From Clostridia bacterium (lineage in GTDB: Bacteria > Bacillota > Clostridia > Christensenellales > Borkfalkiaceae), in assembly GCA_021205485.1 (NCBI GenBank), contig JAJPXK010000123.1, positions 1-23,558 on the forward strand: a stretch of 23,558 bases of DNA. Reading direction: 5' to 3'. Positions within the stretch are counted from its first letter, which is position 1. Each line of letters opens with the position of its first letter. The position numbers were made by a program, and so were the translations under genes. A model generated the notes under the pieces. That model did not search any database. It saw nothing but the letters and a program-made list of their open reading frames with translations, and was not told where the DNA came from. This document shows positions 6,109 to 13,558 of the stretch, piece after piece.

Positions 6109-7623
6109 ATGGACGAGAATACTACCCCTCTCACCGAAGAGGAAGAGACGCAAAGGCTTGCAGAGCAGGCTCAGATAAGAAGGGACAAGCTTGCAAAGCT
6201 TATATCCGAGGGCAACAACCCCTACGAAAAGACCAAATATAACGTTACGGCCAATTCCCTTACGGTAAAGGAAAATTTTGATAGCTTAGAGGGCAAAGAG
6301 GTTTCCCTCGCAGGCAGGCTCATGTCCAGAAGGATCATGGGCAAGGCCTCTTTTTCGCATATTTCCGACCGCGAAGGGCTTATTCAGATCTACGTAAAAC
6401 GCGACGAAGTAGGCGAAGCCGATTATATGGCGTATAAAAAGGACTACGATATAGGCGATATAATAGGCGTAAGGGGCGCGGTGTTCAAAACGCAGACGGG
6501 CGAAATTTCCATCCACTGCACGCATATAGAGCTGTTGTCCAAGTCTTTAAGGCCCTTGCCCGAAAAGCAGCACGGCCTTACAAACATGGATATAAAGTAC
6601 CGTCAGCGCGACCTTGACCTGATTGTAAATCCCGAGGTTAAAAACACCTTTATAATGCGGTCTAAAATAATCCGCGAAATACGCAGTTACCTTGACGGCA
6701 GGGGATATCTTGAAGTGGATACTCCCGTTTTGACCACGCTTGAAATCGGCGCGGCCGCCCGCCCGTTCAAGACGAGGCACAACGCCCTTGATATAGATAT
6801 GTACCTTCGCATAGAGACCGAGTTATACCTTAAAAGGCTTATAGTAGGCGGTCTTGAGAAGGTTTACGAGGTAGGCAGAATTTTCCGCAACGAGGGCATG
6901 GACGCCTTCCACAACCCCGAATTTACCACCGTTGAGATGTACGAGGCGTACACCGACTACTTCGGCATGATGGACCTTATAGAGGATATGTACCGCACCA
7001 TAGCGGAAAACGTATGCGGAAGCGGCAAAATTACCTATCAGGGAACGGAGATAGACCTCGCCTCCCCCTGGAAACGCATGACCATGAAGGAGGCGGTAAA
7101 GGAATACTGCGGAGCCGACTTTGACAGTTGGACAGACGACGCCGCGGCGAGGCAGTGCGCCAAAGATTTGGCGGTAGAGGTAGAGGAAGGCGAAAAGGCT
7201 ACAAAGGGCCATGTGCTTATCGCCCTTTTTGACGCCTTTGTAGAGGACAAGCTGGTACAGCCTACCATAATTTACGACTACCCCGTAGAAAATTCCCCTC
7301 TGGCTAAACGCAAGCCCTCCGACCCCGCCTTTACCGAAAGGTTTGAGTACTTTATCTGCTCGCACGAGTTCGGCAACGCCTTTTCAGAGCTCAACGACCC
7401 TATAGACCAGCGCGAACGCTTTGTAAAGCAGGTCCGCGAAAAGAGGGCTCAGGAGCCCGGCTGCAACGCGCAGGTTGACGAAGATTTTGTCGCCGCGTTG
7501 GAGTACGGCCTGCCCCCTACGGGCGGTTTAGGCATGGGCGTAGACAGGCTTGTAATGCTTCTCACCGACAGCGCCACCATAAGAGACGTAATACTCTTCC
7601 CTACAATGAAACCTAAAAAATAA
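6109..7623 (+). CDS. Lysyl-tRNA synthetase, class II
   Basis: A 504-residue protein of normal LysRS-II length. The N-terminal anticodon-binding OB fold covers about residues 60-150 (VSLAGRLMSRR, SFSHISDREGLIQIY). The catalytic domain follows, with motif 1 around the region after RQRDLDLI, motif 2 FRNEGMDAFHNPEFTTVEMY, and motif 3 GLGMGVDRLVMLLTD close to the C-terminus, ending FPTMKPKK. It charges tRNA-Lys with lysine using ATP. SD-like GAGCAGGA lies a few bases before ATG 6109. The gene is read from the greA promoter, or from an unseen internal one. A terminator hairpin follows. Confidence 0.97.
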   Translation: MDENTTPLTEEEETQRLAEQAQIRRDKLAKLISEGNNPYEKTKYNVTANSLTVKENFDSLEGKEVSLAGRLMSRRIMGKASFSHISDREGLIQIYVKRDEVGEADYMAYKKDYDIGDIIGVRGAVFKTQTGEISIHCTHIELLSKSLRPLPEKQHGLTNMDIKYRQRDLDLIVNPEVKNTFIMRSKIIREIRSYLDGRGYLEVDTPVLTTLEIGAAARPFKTRHNALDIDMYLRIETELYLKRLIVGGLEKVYEVGRIFRNEGMDAFHNPEFTTVEMYEAYTDYFGMMDLIEDMYRTIAENVCGSGKITYQGTEIDLASPWKRMTMKEAVKEYCGADFDSWTDDAAARQCAKDLAVEVEEGEKATKGHVLIALFDAFVEDKLVQPTIIYDYPVENSPLAKRKPSDPAFTERFEYFICSHEFGNAFSELNDPIDQRERFVKQVREKRAQEPGCNAQVDEDFVAALEYGLPPTGGLGMGVDRLVMLLTDSATIRDVILFPTMKPKK

Positions 7624-7629
7624 TTTCAA

Positions 7630-7656
7630 GGGCACGATATATTCGTGCCCGTTTAT
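7630..7656 (+). terminator. Hairpin after lysS
   Basis: GGGCACGA (7630-7637) and TCGTGCCC (7643-7650) form a perfect 8-bp stem with loop TATAT, followed by only a short T-rich run (GTTTATAAA). It probably terminates part of the transcription; the next gene starts only 11 bases beyond this feature, so some read-through is likely. Confidence 0.65.
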
Positions 7657-7667
7657 AAAAAAGCCGC

Positions 7668-9038
7668 ATGCAAAACAAGATTAAAGACTGCCATATATTA
7701 AAGCTCATCTCGGGCAGAGAGAGGGAAGTAAGTTTTCATACCCCGGGGCACAAGGCCGACTTTTGTTACGGCCGCCTGTTCCCCGCCGCCGATATGGACG
7801 TAACCGAGCTTTCCTATACCGACGATCTTTCGTCGCCTTCGGGCGTTATAGCCAAGGCTCAGGCCGATATTGCAGAAATTGTCGGGGCAAAACGTTCGTA
7901 TATTCTTACCGACGGCTCCACTTCGGGCGTTTTCGCCATGATGTACGCGGTAAGGCGGAAGGGCAAAAAGATTATCGTCCCGAGGAACTGCCATAAAAGC
8001 GTATGGAACGCCTGCGCCCTGCTTGGCTTGGAGCCCGTGATTGTACAGGGCGAAGAATGCGGCGGGGTAATGCAGCCGCCCTCCCCCGAACAAATTGGAC
8101 GGCTGATATGCGGCGACCAAAGCATAGCGGGGCTTGTTGTAACCTCGCCCGATTACTACGGGAATATAGCGCCGTTACAGGAATATTCCAAAGTTTTAAG
8201 GGGAAACGGCAGGTATCTGCTTATAGACGGCGCTCACGGCGGGCACCTCGCCTACGAAGAGGGGCGAAAGGGATACGCGGGGCTGTACGCCGACATATGG
8301 ATAGACGGCGCGCACAAGTCTATGCCCGCTTTGACGCAGGGCTCGCTGGTTCATCTCAACGATTTGTCTCTGCAAAGCTCTTTGGAAGAGGGGCTGAATA
8401 TCTTCAGAACGTCCTCGCCGAGTTTCCCTGTAATGGCTTCGGTGGAATATTCGGTAAAGTACTGCGACTTCGCGAGGGAAAGTACCGAAAAGCTTAAAAA
8501 AGCCGTGTGCGCAACCCGCGAAAGGATAGAAGAAATCGGCTATAATGTCTACCCGTCGGCCGACTGGACAAAGCTCGCCGTAGATTTTGCTTTTGCCGGA
8601 AAGGATGCGTCTCTCGCAAACGAATATCTTGAAAAGAACGGCATATATGCCGAATTTAACGACGGCAGGTACATACTTTTTTATCTGTCGGCGAATACAA
8701 AAATTTCAGAACTTAAGCGGCTTGAAGAAGTTCTCGCCGAAATATACGGGGCGGACGGTTTAAATGCGGATTGTTTTACGCGGGCGGAATTTTCTTACGG
8801 CGAAAACAGTTCTTACGGCTACCTCAACGCGGTCAACGCGGAATACGAATACGTAGATCTGCAAAACGCCGCGGGGAGAATCGCCGCCGCTAACGCGGGA
8901 ATATCTCCGCCGTGCATACCTGTAGCCGCCGCGGGCGAAATTATAACGCCGCAGGTTATAGAATTGCTTATAAAGGCCCCTCACGCGTTCGGCGTCGAGG
9001 GCGGAAAAATCAAGGTTGTAAGAAAGTATGAAGGGTAA
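7668..9038 (+). CDS. PLP-dependent Orn/Lys/Arg decarboxylase family (YaaO-like)
   Basis: A 456-residue fold-type I PLP enzyme. Recognisable pieces are SFHTPGHK (22-29), the PLP-phosphate region TDGSTSGVFAMM (81-92), SPDYYGN (160-166), LLIDGAHGGHL (184-194) and the Schiff-base lysine in DGAHKSMPALTQGS (Lys217). Shorter than E. coli inducible decarboxylases (about 710-750) and of the size of Bacillus YaaO/SpeA-type proteins; substrate (arginine, lysine or ornithine) is not resolvable here. Its place just before tmk matches B. subtilis yaaO-tmk. No SD is visible before ATG 7668, and the lysS hairpin is very near. The 3' end overlaps tmk by 11 bases. Confidence 0.9.
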   Translation: MQNKIKDCHILKLISGREREVSFHTPGHKADFCYGRLFPAADMDVTELSYTDDLSSPSGVIAKAQADIAEIVGAKRSYILTDGSTSGVFAMMYAVRRKGKKIIVPRNCHKSVWNACALLGLEPVIVQGEECGGVMQPPSPEQIGRLICGDQSIAGLVVTSPDYYGNIAPLQEYSKVLRGNGRYLLIDGAHGGHLAYEEGRKGYAGLYADIWIDGAHKSMPALTQGSLVHLNDLSLQSSLEEGLNIFRTSSPSFPVMASVEYSVKYCDFARESTEKLKKAVCATRERIEEIGYNVYPSADWTKLAVDFAFAGKDASLANEYLEKNGIYAEFNDGRYILFYLSANTKISELKRLEEVLAEIYGADGLNADCFTRAEFSYGENSSYGYLNAVNAEYEYVDLQNAAGRIAAANAGISPPCIPVAAAGEIITPQVIELLIKAPHAFGVEGGKIKVVRKYEG

Positions 9039-9648
9039 ATTTATAACGTTTGAAGGTTGCGAAGGCTCGGGCAAGAGTACGCAGATAAGGCTGCTGTCGG
9101 AACGGCTGACAAAAGAGGGTATTTGCCACATAGTTACACGCGAACCGGGCGGCAGCGACGTCGCCGAACAGATCCGAGAAGTTATACTCAACAAAAATAA
9201 TTCGGCTATGTGCGACGAGTGCGAGGCCCTTTTGTACGCCGCGGCCCGCATACAGCACCTTGACGAAATTGTAAAACCCGCGCTGGAGCAGGGAATGCTT
9301 GTGCTGTGCGACAGGTATGTGGATTCGTCGTTCGCCTACCAGGGGTATGCGAGGGGGCTCGGGGCAGAATTTATCGCCGACATAAATTCGCGGGCCTTGA
9401 AGGAATTTTCGCCCGACCTTACTTTGTTTTTGAATATCAGCCCCGAGGACGCTTTCGCCCGCAAACACGGGGCCGATTTAAACGACAGGATGGAGAGGCA
9501 GGGGCTGGACTTTCATATGAAAGTTTACGACGGCTATCTTCGCCTTGCGGAGAATAATTCACGCATAGTATGCGTCCAATGCGGCGGAACTAAATTTGAA
9601 ACAGCGGATAATATTTACAAAATTCTTAAAGAAAACGCCATAATATAA
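9028..9648 (+). CDS. tmk: Thymidylate kinase
   Basis: A 206-residue P-loop kinase that phosphorylates dTMP to dTDP for DNA synthesis. The P-loop GCEGSGKST (10-18), the dTMP-binding REPGGSDVAEQIR (38-50), and DRYVDSSFAYQGYARGLG (95-112) are all present. Length is normal. ATG 9028 lies inside the end of the decarboxylase gene, so the two are translationally coupled. holB starts 12 bases downstream. The B. subtilis genes yaaQ and yaaR that sit between tmk and holB there are missing here. Confidence 0.97.
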   Translation: MKGKFITFEGCEGSGKSTQIRLLSERLTKEGICHIVTREPGGSDVAEQIREVILNKNNSAMCDECEALLYAAARIQHLDEIVKPALEQGMLVLCDRYVDSSFAYQGYARGLGAEFIADINSRALKEFSPDLTLFLNISPEDAFARKHGADLNDRMERQGLDFHMKVYDGYLRLAENNSRIVCVQCGGTKFETADNIYKILKENAII

Positions 9649-9660
9649 TTAAGGTAGACA

Positions 9661-10596
9661 ATGGAACAGCTTATAAAAAGCACAGCGGCTTACAAAATTT
9701 TATGCGGGGAAGCTAAAGAGGGCAGACTGGCTCACTCTTATATGCTCGTCTTTGCCGACGGCGCCAATATGCGGGCGGCGTTGAAAATTTTCGCCAAAGT
9801 GATTTTTTGCTGTAAAGACGGCGATAAATTGAGCGGAAAGATAGACAGGGAAACTTACCCCGACTGTAAAATTTACCCTCAGGGCGACAAAAAATTTACC
9901 GTCGAGGCCGTGTCTGACCTTATCGCCGACAGCGCGTTAAAGCCTACCGAAGGCAGTAAAAAGCTGTACGTTATAAGCGGCTTTGAGGAATGTTCCGCGG
10001 TGGTGCAGAACAAGCTTTTGAAGGTACTGGAAGAACCGCCCGAAGGGATATGCTTTTTGCTTGGCGCTTCAACTGCGGCGCCCGTGCTTCCTACCATAAA
10101 ATCGCGCGTGCATATGCTTGAAATACCGCCTTTCACCGCCGATGAAATTTACGCCGCGCTGGAGCGGGAACGCCCCTACGGCGGGTATAACCGCAGGGCG
10201 GCGGAAAGCTGCGGCGGAATACTCGGGGCGGCTCAGTCGCTCGCAGGCGGGGCGTTCGCCGAGATAAACTCGGCGGCTCTGGAACTCTGTACGGCGACTA
10301 CTTACGAAAAGGCGGGCGAGCTGTCGCTTAAATACGCCGACAGCAAGTATAAAAAACAGATCATAGCCGAGGCCGAAAGATTGTTTTTTACCGCCTTGAA
10401 GACTACGGTTACGGGCGCCGCCGACTACGATTCGCAGCAGATATGTAAGGCGTGGAATAAAAACACCCTTATCTTCGCGGCCGAAAGTTACGGGCGGGCG
10501 CAGGCAGATTTAAAGTTCAACGCATATTTTTCTGCCCTTATATACAATCTTATGCTTGGCGTTATACAGGAGAATGATAAATGGTTAAAATTATAG
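9661..10596 (+). CDS. DNA polymerase III subunit delta' (clamp loader)
   Basis: A 311-residue protein with the delta'/DnaX-like AAA+ fold. LAHSYMLVFADG replaces the usual LAHAYLF-GxxGxGKT start, so Walker A is absent, as fits a non-ATPase stator subunit. The helix KLYVISGFEECSAVVQNKLLKVLEEPPEG (103-131 or so) and the following SRVHML, in the place of the SRC/sensor region, are typical of this family. It works with the clamp loader complex to place the beta clamp on DNA. SD AAGGT precedes ATG 9661. Its end overlaps ricT by 16 bases. Position between tmk and a PSP1-type gene supports the call. Confidence 0.9.
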   Translation: MEQLIKSTAAYKILCGEAKEGRLAHSYMLVFADGANMRAALKIFAKVIFCCKDGDKLSGKIDRETYPDCKIYPQGDKKFTVEAVSDLIADSALKPTEGSKKLYVISGFEECSAVVQNKLLKVLEEPPEGICFLLGASTAAPVLPTIKSRVHMLEIPPFTADEIYAALERERPYGGYNRRAAESCGGILGAAQSLAGGAFAEINSAALELCTATTYEKAGELSLKYADSKYKKQIIAEAERLFFTALKTTVTGAADYDSQQICKAWNKNTLIFAAESYGRAQADLKFNAYFSALIYNLMLGVIQENDKWLKL

Positions 10597-11447
10597 GAGT
10601 GAGATTTAAAGACGGAGGCAAGATGTACTACTTCGCCCCCGGCCAGGATAATTATAATATAGGCGACGGGGTGGTGGTAGAGACCTCTCGCGGGGTGGAA
10701 TACGCCACGGTCGCCATGGAAGAAAAGGAGATAGCAGAGGAAGAACTTATCGCCCCGTTGAAGCCTGTAGTCAGGCTGGCCACCGAAAAGGATAAAGAGA
10801 CGGTGCGCCGCAACGAGGAAAAACGCGAGGGGGCGATGAAGATCGCCGCAGAAAAAATCGCCGCCCGCGGGCTGGAAATGAAGCTGGTGGACTGCGAATT
10901 TACCTTCGACGGCAGCAAGGTGCTGTTTTACTTTACGGCGGACGGCAGGATAGACTTCCGCGAGCTTGTAAAAGACCTCTCTTCAGTCTTCCGCATAAGG
11001 ATAGAACTCCGCCAGATAGGCATACGCGACGAGGCGAAAATGACGGGCGGCCTCGGCCCCTGCGGCAGGGTTTGCTGCTGCTCGAGCTGCATGCCCGACT
11101 TCAAAAAGGTCTCTATAAAAATGGCGAAAAACCAGGGGCTCTCTTTAAACCCCTCTAAAATATCGGGGCTCTGCGGCAGACTTATGTGCTGCCTCGCTTA
11201 CGAAAACGATTACTACGCCGAGGCCTATAAAAAGATGCCTAAGCTTGGCAGCGAAGTGACTACCCCCGAAGGCGTAGGCATGGTTGTAAACATAAATATG
11301 CTTAAAATGGAAGTAAAAGTCAAAATAGTCAAGGGCGACGCCATGCTGTACCGCGACTTTAAGGTAGACGAGGTTAAGTTCAAAAAGCACGGCAGGCCCG
11401 AAAAGGAAGAGGAACTTGACGACGAAGTCAAAAAACTCTTAGACTGA
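10581..11447 (+). CDS. PSP1-domain protein RicT (YaaT)
   Basis: A 288-residue PSP1/RicT protein. The beta-rich N-terminal part (1-60) is followed by a helical part and the diagnostic cysteine region: GPCGRVCCCSSC (159-170) and SGLCGRLMCC (195-204). In B. subtilis RicT (YaaT) forms a complex with RicA and RicF that carries Fe-S clusters, binds RNase Y and affects mRNA maturation, sporulation and biofilm phosphorelay; function here is by homology. SD AGGAG lies nine bases before ATG. It follows holB as in B. subtilis. The yabA gene expected next in Bacillus is absent; a ferredoxin gene comes instead. Confidence 0.93.
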   Translation: MVKIIGVRFKDGGKMYYFAPGQDNYNIGDGVVVETSRGVEYATVAMEEKEIAEEELIAPLKPVVRLATEKDKETVRRNEEKREGAMKIAAEKIAARGLEMKLVDCEFTFDGSKVLFYFTADGRIDFRELVKDLSSVFRIRIELRQIGIRDEAKMTGGLGPCGRVCCCSSCMPDFKKVSIKMAKNQGLSLNPSKISGLCGRLMCCLAYENDYYAEAYKKMPKLGSEVTTPEGVGMVVNINMLKMEVKVKIVKGDAMLYRDFKVDEVKFKKHGRPEKEEELDDEVKKLLD

Positions 11448-11454
11448 TTAGCTT

Positions 11455-11520
11455 TCCCCTTTAAGGGGAGCCTTCTTCTGTCATTCTGAGCGTAACGCAG
11501 TGAAGCCGAAGAATCCCCTC
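11455..11520 (+). repeat. Intergenic hairpin repeat after ricT
   Basis: CCCCTTTAAGGGG near 11456-11470 is a short hairpin resembling the CTCCCCTAATAGGGGAG units elsewhere, followed by GTCATTCTGAGCG...GAAGAATC (11480-11515), related to 22099-22146 and, inverted, 75-114. No coding sequence seen here. The hairpin may also end the ricT transcript. Confidence 0.6.
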
Positions 11521-11640
11521 GATAAAATGAAAGCGGTCGGGGTCAGGCTTTTTGATTACCGCAAAGCTGTATTTTTTATTTTACAAAATTAACCAAAGTT
11601 AATAAAAATAGGGGCAAAAAAGTTGCAATTTTGTAAAATT

Positions 11641-11685
11641 TTTTTGCCGTTCCCTCTTTACAACGGCAAAAAGGTGTGATATAAT
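11641..11685 (+). promoter_or_regulatory. Ferredoxin promoter with overlapping 11-bp inverted repeat
   Basis: TTTACA (11657-11662), 17 bases, then TATAAT (11680-11685). An inverted repeat TTTTTGCCGTT (11641-11651) and AACGGCAAAAA (11662-11672) with a 10-base spacer overlaps the -35 box and could bind a regulator. The A/T-rich stretch upstream (11583-11640) includes TTAAC-CAAA-GTTAA. Confidence 0.75.
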
Positions 11686-11725
11686 AAAAAAGCTTAAAGG
11701 CGTATTATTATTTTGGAGGTGCAAT

Positions 11726-11899
11726 ATGGCACACGTTATTTCTGATGAATGCGTAATGTGCGGCGCATGCGAAGCTACCTGCCCCGTATCCGCTATCTCA
11801 GCAGGCGATACTAAATATGTTGTTGACGCAGATACCTGCATTGATTGCGGCGCTTGCGAAGAAGGCTGCCCTACAGGCGCTATCGCCGCTGCGGAATAA
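11726..11899 (+). CDS. Small 2[4Fe-4S] bacterial-type ferredoxin
   Basis: A 57-residue acidic protein with two complete cluster motifs: Cys9-x2-Cys12-x2-Cys15-x3-Cys19-Pro and Cys38-x2-Cys41-x2-Cys44-x3-Cys48-Pro. These residues bind two [4Fe-4S] clusters, and the size matches clostridial ferredoxins that shuttle low-potential electrons between, for example, pyruvate:ferredoxin oxidoreductase and hydrogenase. SD GGAGG lies seven bases before ATG 11726. It has its own promoter and hairpin, so it is an independent unit inside the ricT-to-rsmI cluster. Its codon choice (GCT, GAT, GAA, TGC) seems tuned for strong expression compared with its neighbours. Confidence 0.96.
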   Translation: MAHVISDECVMCGACEATCPVSAISAGDTKYVVDADTCIDCGACEEGCPTGAIAAAE

Positions 11900-11920
11900 T
11901 CACATAAACAAGACTTAAAG

Positions 11921-11955
11921 CAGAGCGGGACAATTATTGTCCCGCTCTGTGGCTT
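11921..11955 (+). terminator. Hairpin terminator after the ferredoxin gene
   Basis: CAGAGCGGGACAA (11921-11933) pairs perfectly with TTGTCCCGCTCTG (11937-11949) around a TTA loop, 13 bp. The downstream T-run is poor (TGGCTTTG), so efficiency is uncertain. Confidence 0.7.
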
Positions 11956-11999
11956 TGTAATCGGCGGGCTAGGCGAAATAATTTACCGCTTCAAAACAG

Positions 12000-12028
12000 T
12001 TTACGCAAATATTTTTTTCGGTTATAAT
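12000..12028 (+). promoter_or_regulatory. Promoter seven bases from the trmN6-like start codon
   Basis: TTTACG (12000-12005), 17 bases, then TATAAT (12023-12028). ATG 12035 lies only six bases after the -10 box, so the mRNA would be leaderless or nearly so. Confidence 0.65.
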
Positions 12029-12034
12029 AGGGGT

Positions 12035-12736
12035 ATGGAATTAAAGCTTAAAGAAGGCGAAGCCGCGGAAGAACTGTTCGCCGATAAAATTATAATACAA
12101 AACACTTCGCTTTACCGCTTTACTTCAGACAGCGTCCTTTTATCCCGCTTTGTAAAGGGCAAAAAGGGCGAGGTCGCGGCAGACCTGTGTTCGGGTTCGG
12201 GCATTGTAGGGCTGCATTTTGCCTGCCTGAACACGCATATCAAATCTGTTACCCTCTTTGAAATGCAGCAAAGCCTCTATGATATGTCCCTGCGGACCAT
12301 AGAATACGACGGATTTTCAAACGCCTCCGCCGTCTGCTGCAAAATACAGGATATCGGCAAAGAGTACAACGGCAGATTCTCCCTTGTTTTGTGCAATCCC
12401 CCCTACGAAAAGGGCGGGTTTGAAAATTTATCCTACGAAAAGGCGATCTGCCGCAAAGAAATTACCGTGACTTTAAAAGAAATCGTTGTTGCCGCCGCGA
12501 GGATTTTAAAATTCGGCGGAAGGTTTGCCGTTATAAACAGGGCAGACAGGGCGGCCGAGCTTATTTACCTTTTAAAGTCGAACGGCCTCGAGCCTAAAAG
12601 GATGCAGTTTGTCTGCGGCAAAAAAGAGGCCAGACCCTACCTTGTAATGGTAGAGGCGGCGAAGGGCGGAAAAGAGGGCGTTGACGTTCTTCCAAACCTT
12701 GTAAACGACGATAGTTGCGGCATATGCGGGGGTTAA
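12035..12736 (+). CDS. tRNA1(Val) (adenine-37 N6)-methyltransferase family (YabB/TrmN6-like)
   Basis: A 233-residue Rossmann methylase with the SAM-binding motif DLCSGSGIVGL (50-60) and the catalytic NPPY (121-124) typical of N6-adenine methylases. The N-terminal ELFADKIIIQNTSLYRFTSDSVLLSRF is characteristic of the YabB/YfiC group. E. coli YfiC methylates A37 of tRNA-Val(1). The gene lies just before rsmI, as yabB does near yabC in B. subtilis. The extreme C-terminus (VNDDSCGICGG) carries CxxC, which I have no explanation for. Six bases separate it from rsmI. Confidence 0.88.
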   Translation: MELKLKEGEAAEELFADKIIIQNTSLYRFTSDSVLLSRFVKGKKGEVAADLCSGSGIVGLHFACLNTHIKSVTLFEMQQSLYDMSLRTIEYDGFSNASAVCCKIQDIGKEYNGRFSLVLCNPPYEKGGFENLSYEKAICRKEITVTLKEIVVAAARILKFGGRFAVINRADRAAELIYLLKSNGLEPKRMQFVCGKKEARPYLVMVEAAKGGKEGVDVLPNLVNDDSCGICGG

Positions 12737-12742
12737 TTTAAA

Positions 12743-13546
12743 ATGATTTACTTTGTGGCTACGCCTATAGGCAACCTTAAAGATATCTCTTTAAGGGCTT
12801 TGGAGGTCTTGCGGGAGGCCGACGTGATATTTTGCGAGGATACCCGCCATTCTTTGAAGCTTTTAAACGCTTACGATATAAAAAAACAGCTTTTAAGCTG
12901 CCATAAATTCAACGAAAAGGAGGCCGCGGAGAAAATAATTGCGGCATATGAGGGGGGCAAACAGGTTGCTGTAATCTCTGACGCGGGCATGCCCGTAATA
13001 TCCGACCCCGGCAACGTTGTCTGCAAAACTCTCAGCGAAAGGGGTATACCTTACACCGTGATTCCGGGGGCGAACGCATTTCTGTCGGCCTTGGTTTTAT
13101 CTGCTATGCCCGCCGACAGGTTTGCCTTTTTAGGCTTTTTGCCCGACAAACAGGGCGAAAGAAGAAGGCTGCTTTCCACTTACGCCGACCTTGACCTGAC
13201 GCTCTGCTTTCACGCCGCCCCGCAGGATGTGGACCGTTACATTGCGGATATGTACGAGGTATTCGGCGACAGACCGGCCTGCGCCGTGCGGGAAATTACC
13301 AAAATTCACGAGGAAGCAATACATTTTACCTTAAAAAACGGCTTGCCGCAGGAAAAGAAGGGCGAATACGTGCTTATAGTCGGCGGGGCCGAAAAAAAGG
13401 ACAACCCCCTGAACGATCTTTCGCCAGAGGAGCATATCAGGGCGTATATGGCCGAGGGCCTCGACAAAAAAGAGGCGGTAAAGCGGGCCGCGAAGGACAG
13501 AGGGGTAACAAAGTCAGAACTCTACAAATACTCTTTAGATCTTTAA
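12743..13546 (+). CDS. rsmI: 16S rRNA (cytidine-1402 2'-O)-methyltransferase RsmI
   Basis: A 267-residue SAM-dependent methylase of the tetrapyrrole-methylase fold. Diagnostic segments are YFVATPIGNLKDISLRAL (3-20), EDTRHSLKLL (32-41) and ISDAGMPVISDPG (78-90). It 2'-O-methylates C1402 of 16S rRNA near the decoding site. Length is close to the family norm (about 280). It is six bases from the trmN6-like gene with no strong SD, so it likely depends on coupling. The C-terminal helical piece (LSPEEHIRAYMAEGLDKKEAVKRAAKDRGV) is the usual RsmI tail. Confidence 0.96.
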   Translation: MIYFVATPIGNLKDISLRALEVLREADVIFCEDTRHSLKLLNAYDIKKQLLSCHKFNEKEAAEKIIAAYEGGKQVAVISDAGMPVISDPGNVVCKTLSERGIPYTVIPGANAFLSALVLSAMPADRFAFLGFLPDKQGERRRLLSTYADLDLTLCFHAAPQDVDRYIADMYEVFGDRPACAVREITKIHEEAIHFTLKNGLPQEKKGEYVLIVGGAEKKDNPLNDLSPEEHIRAYMAEGLDKKEAVKRAAKDRGVTKSELYKYSLDL

Positions 13547-13558
13547 CGGAGGTTACAT

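Noticed and set aside
8003..8497. 164-aa Arg-rich ORF inside the decarboxylase gene
   Set aside because: Shadow frame of a well-supported gene; Arg/Gly-rich composition is typical of such frames.
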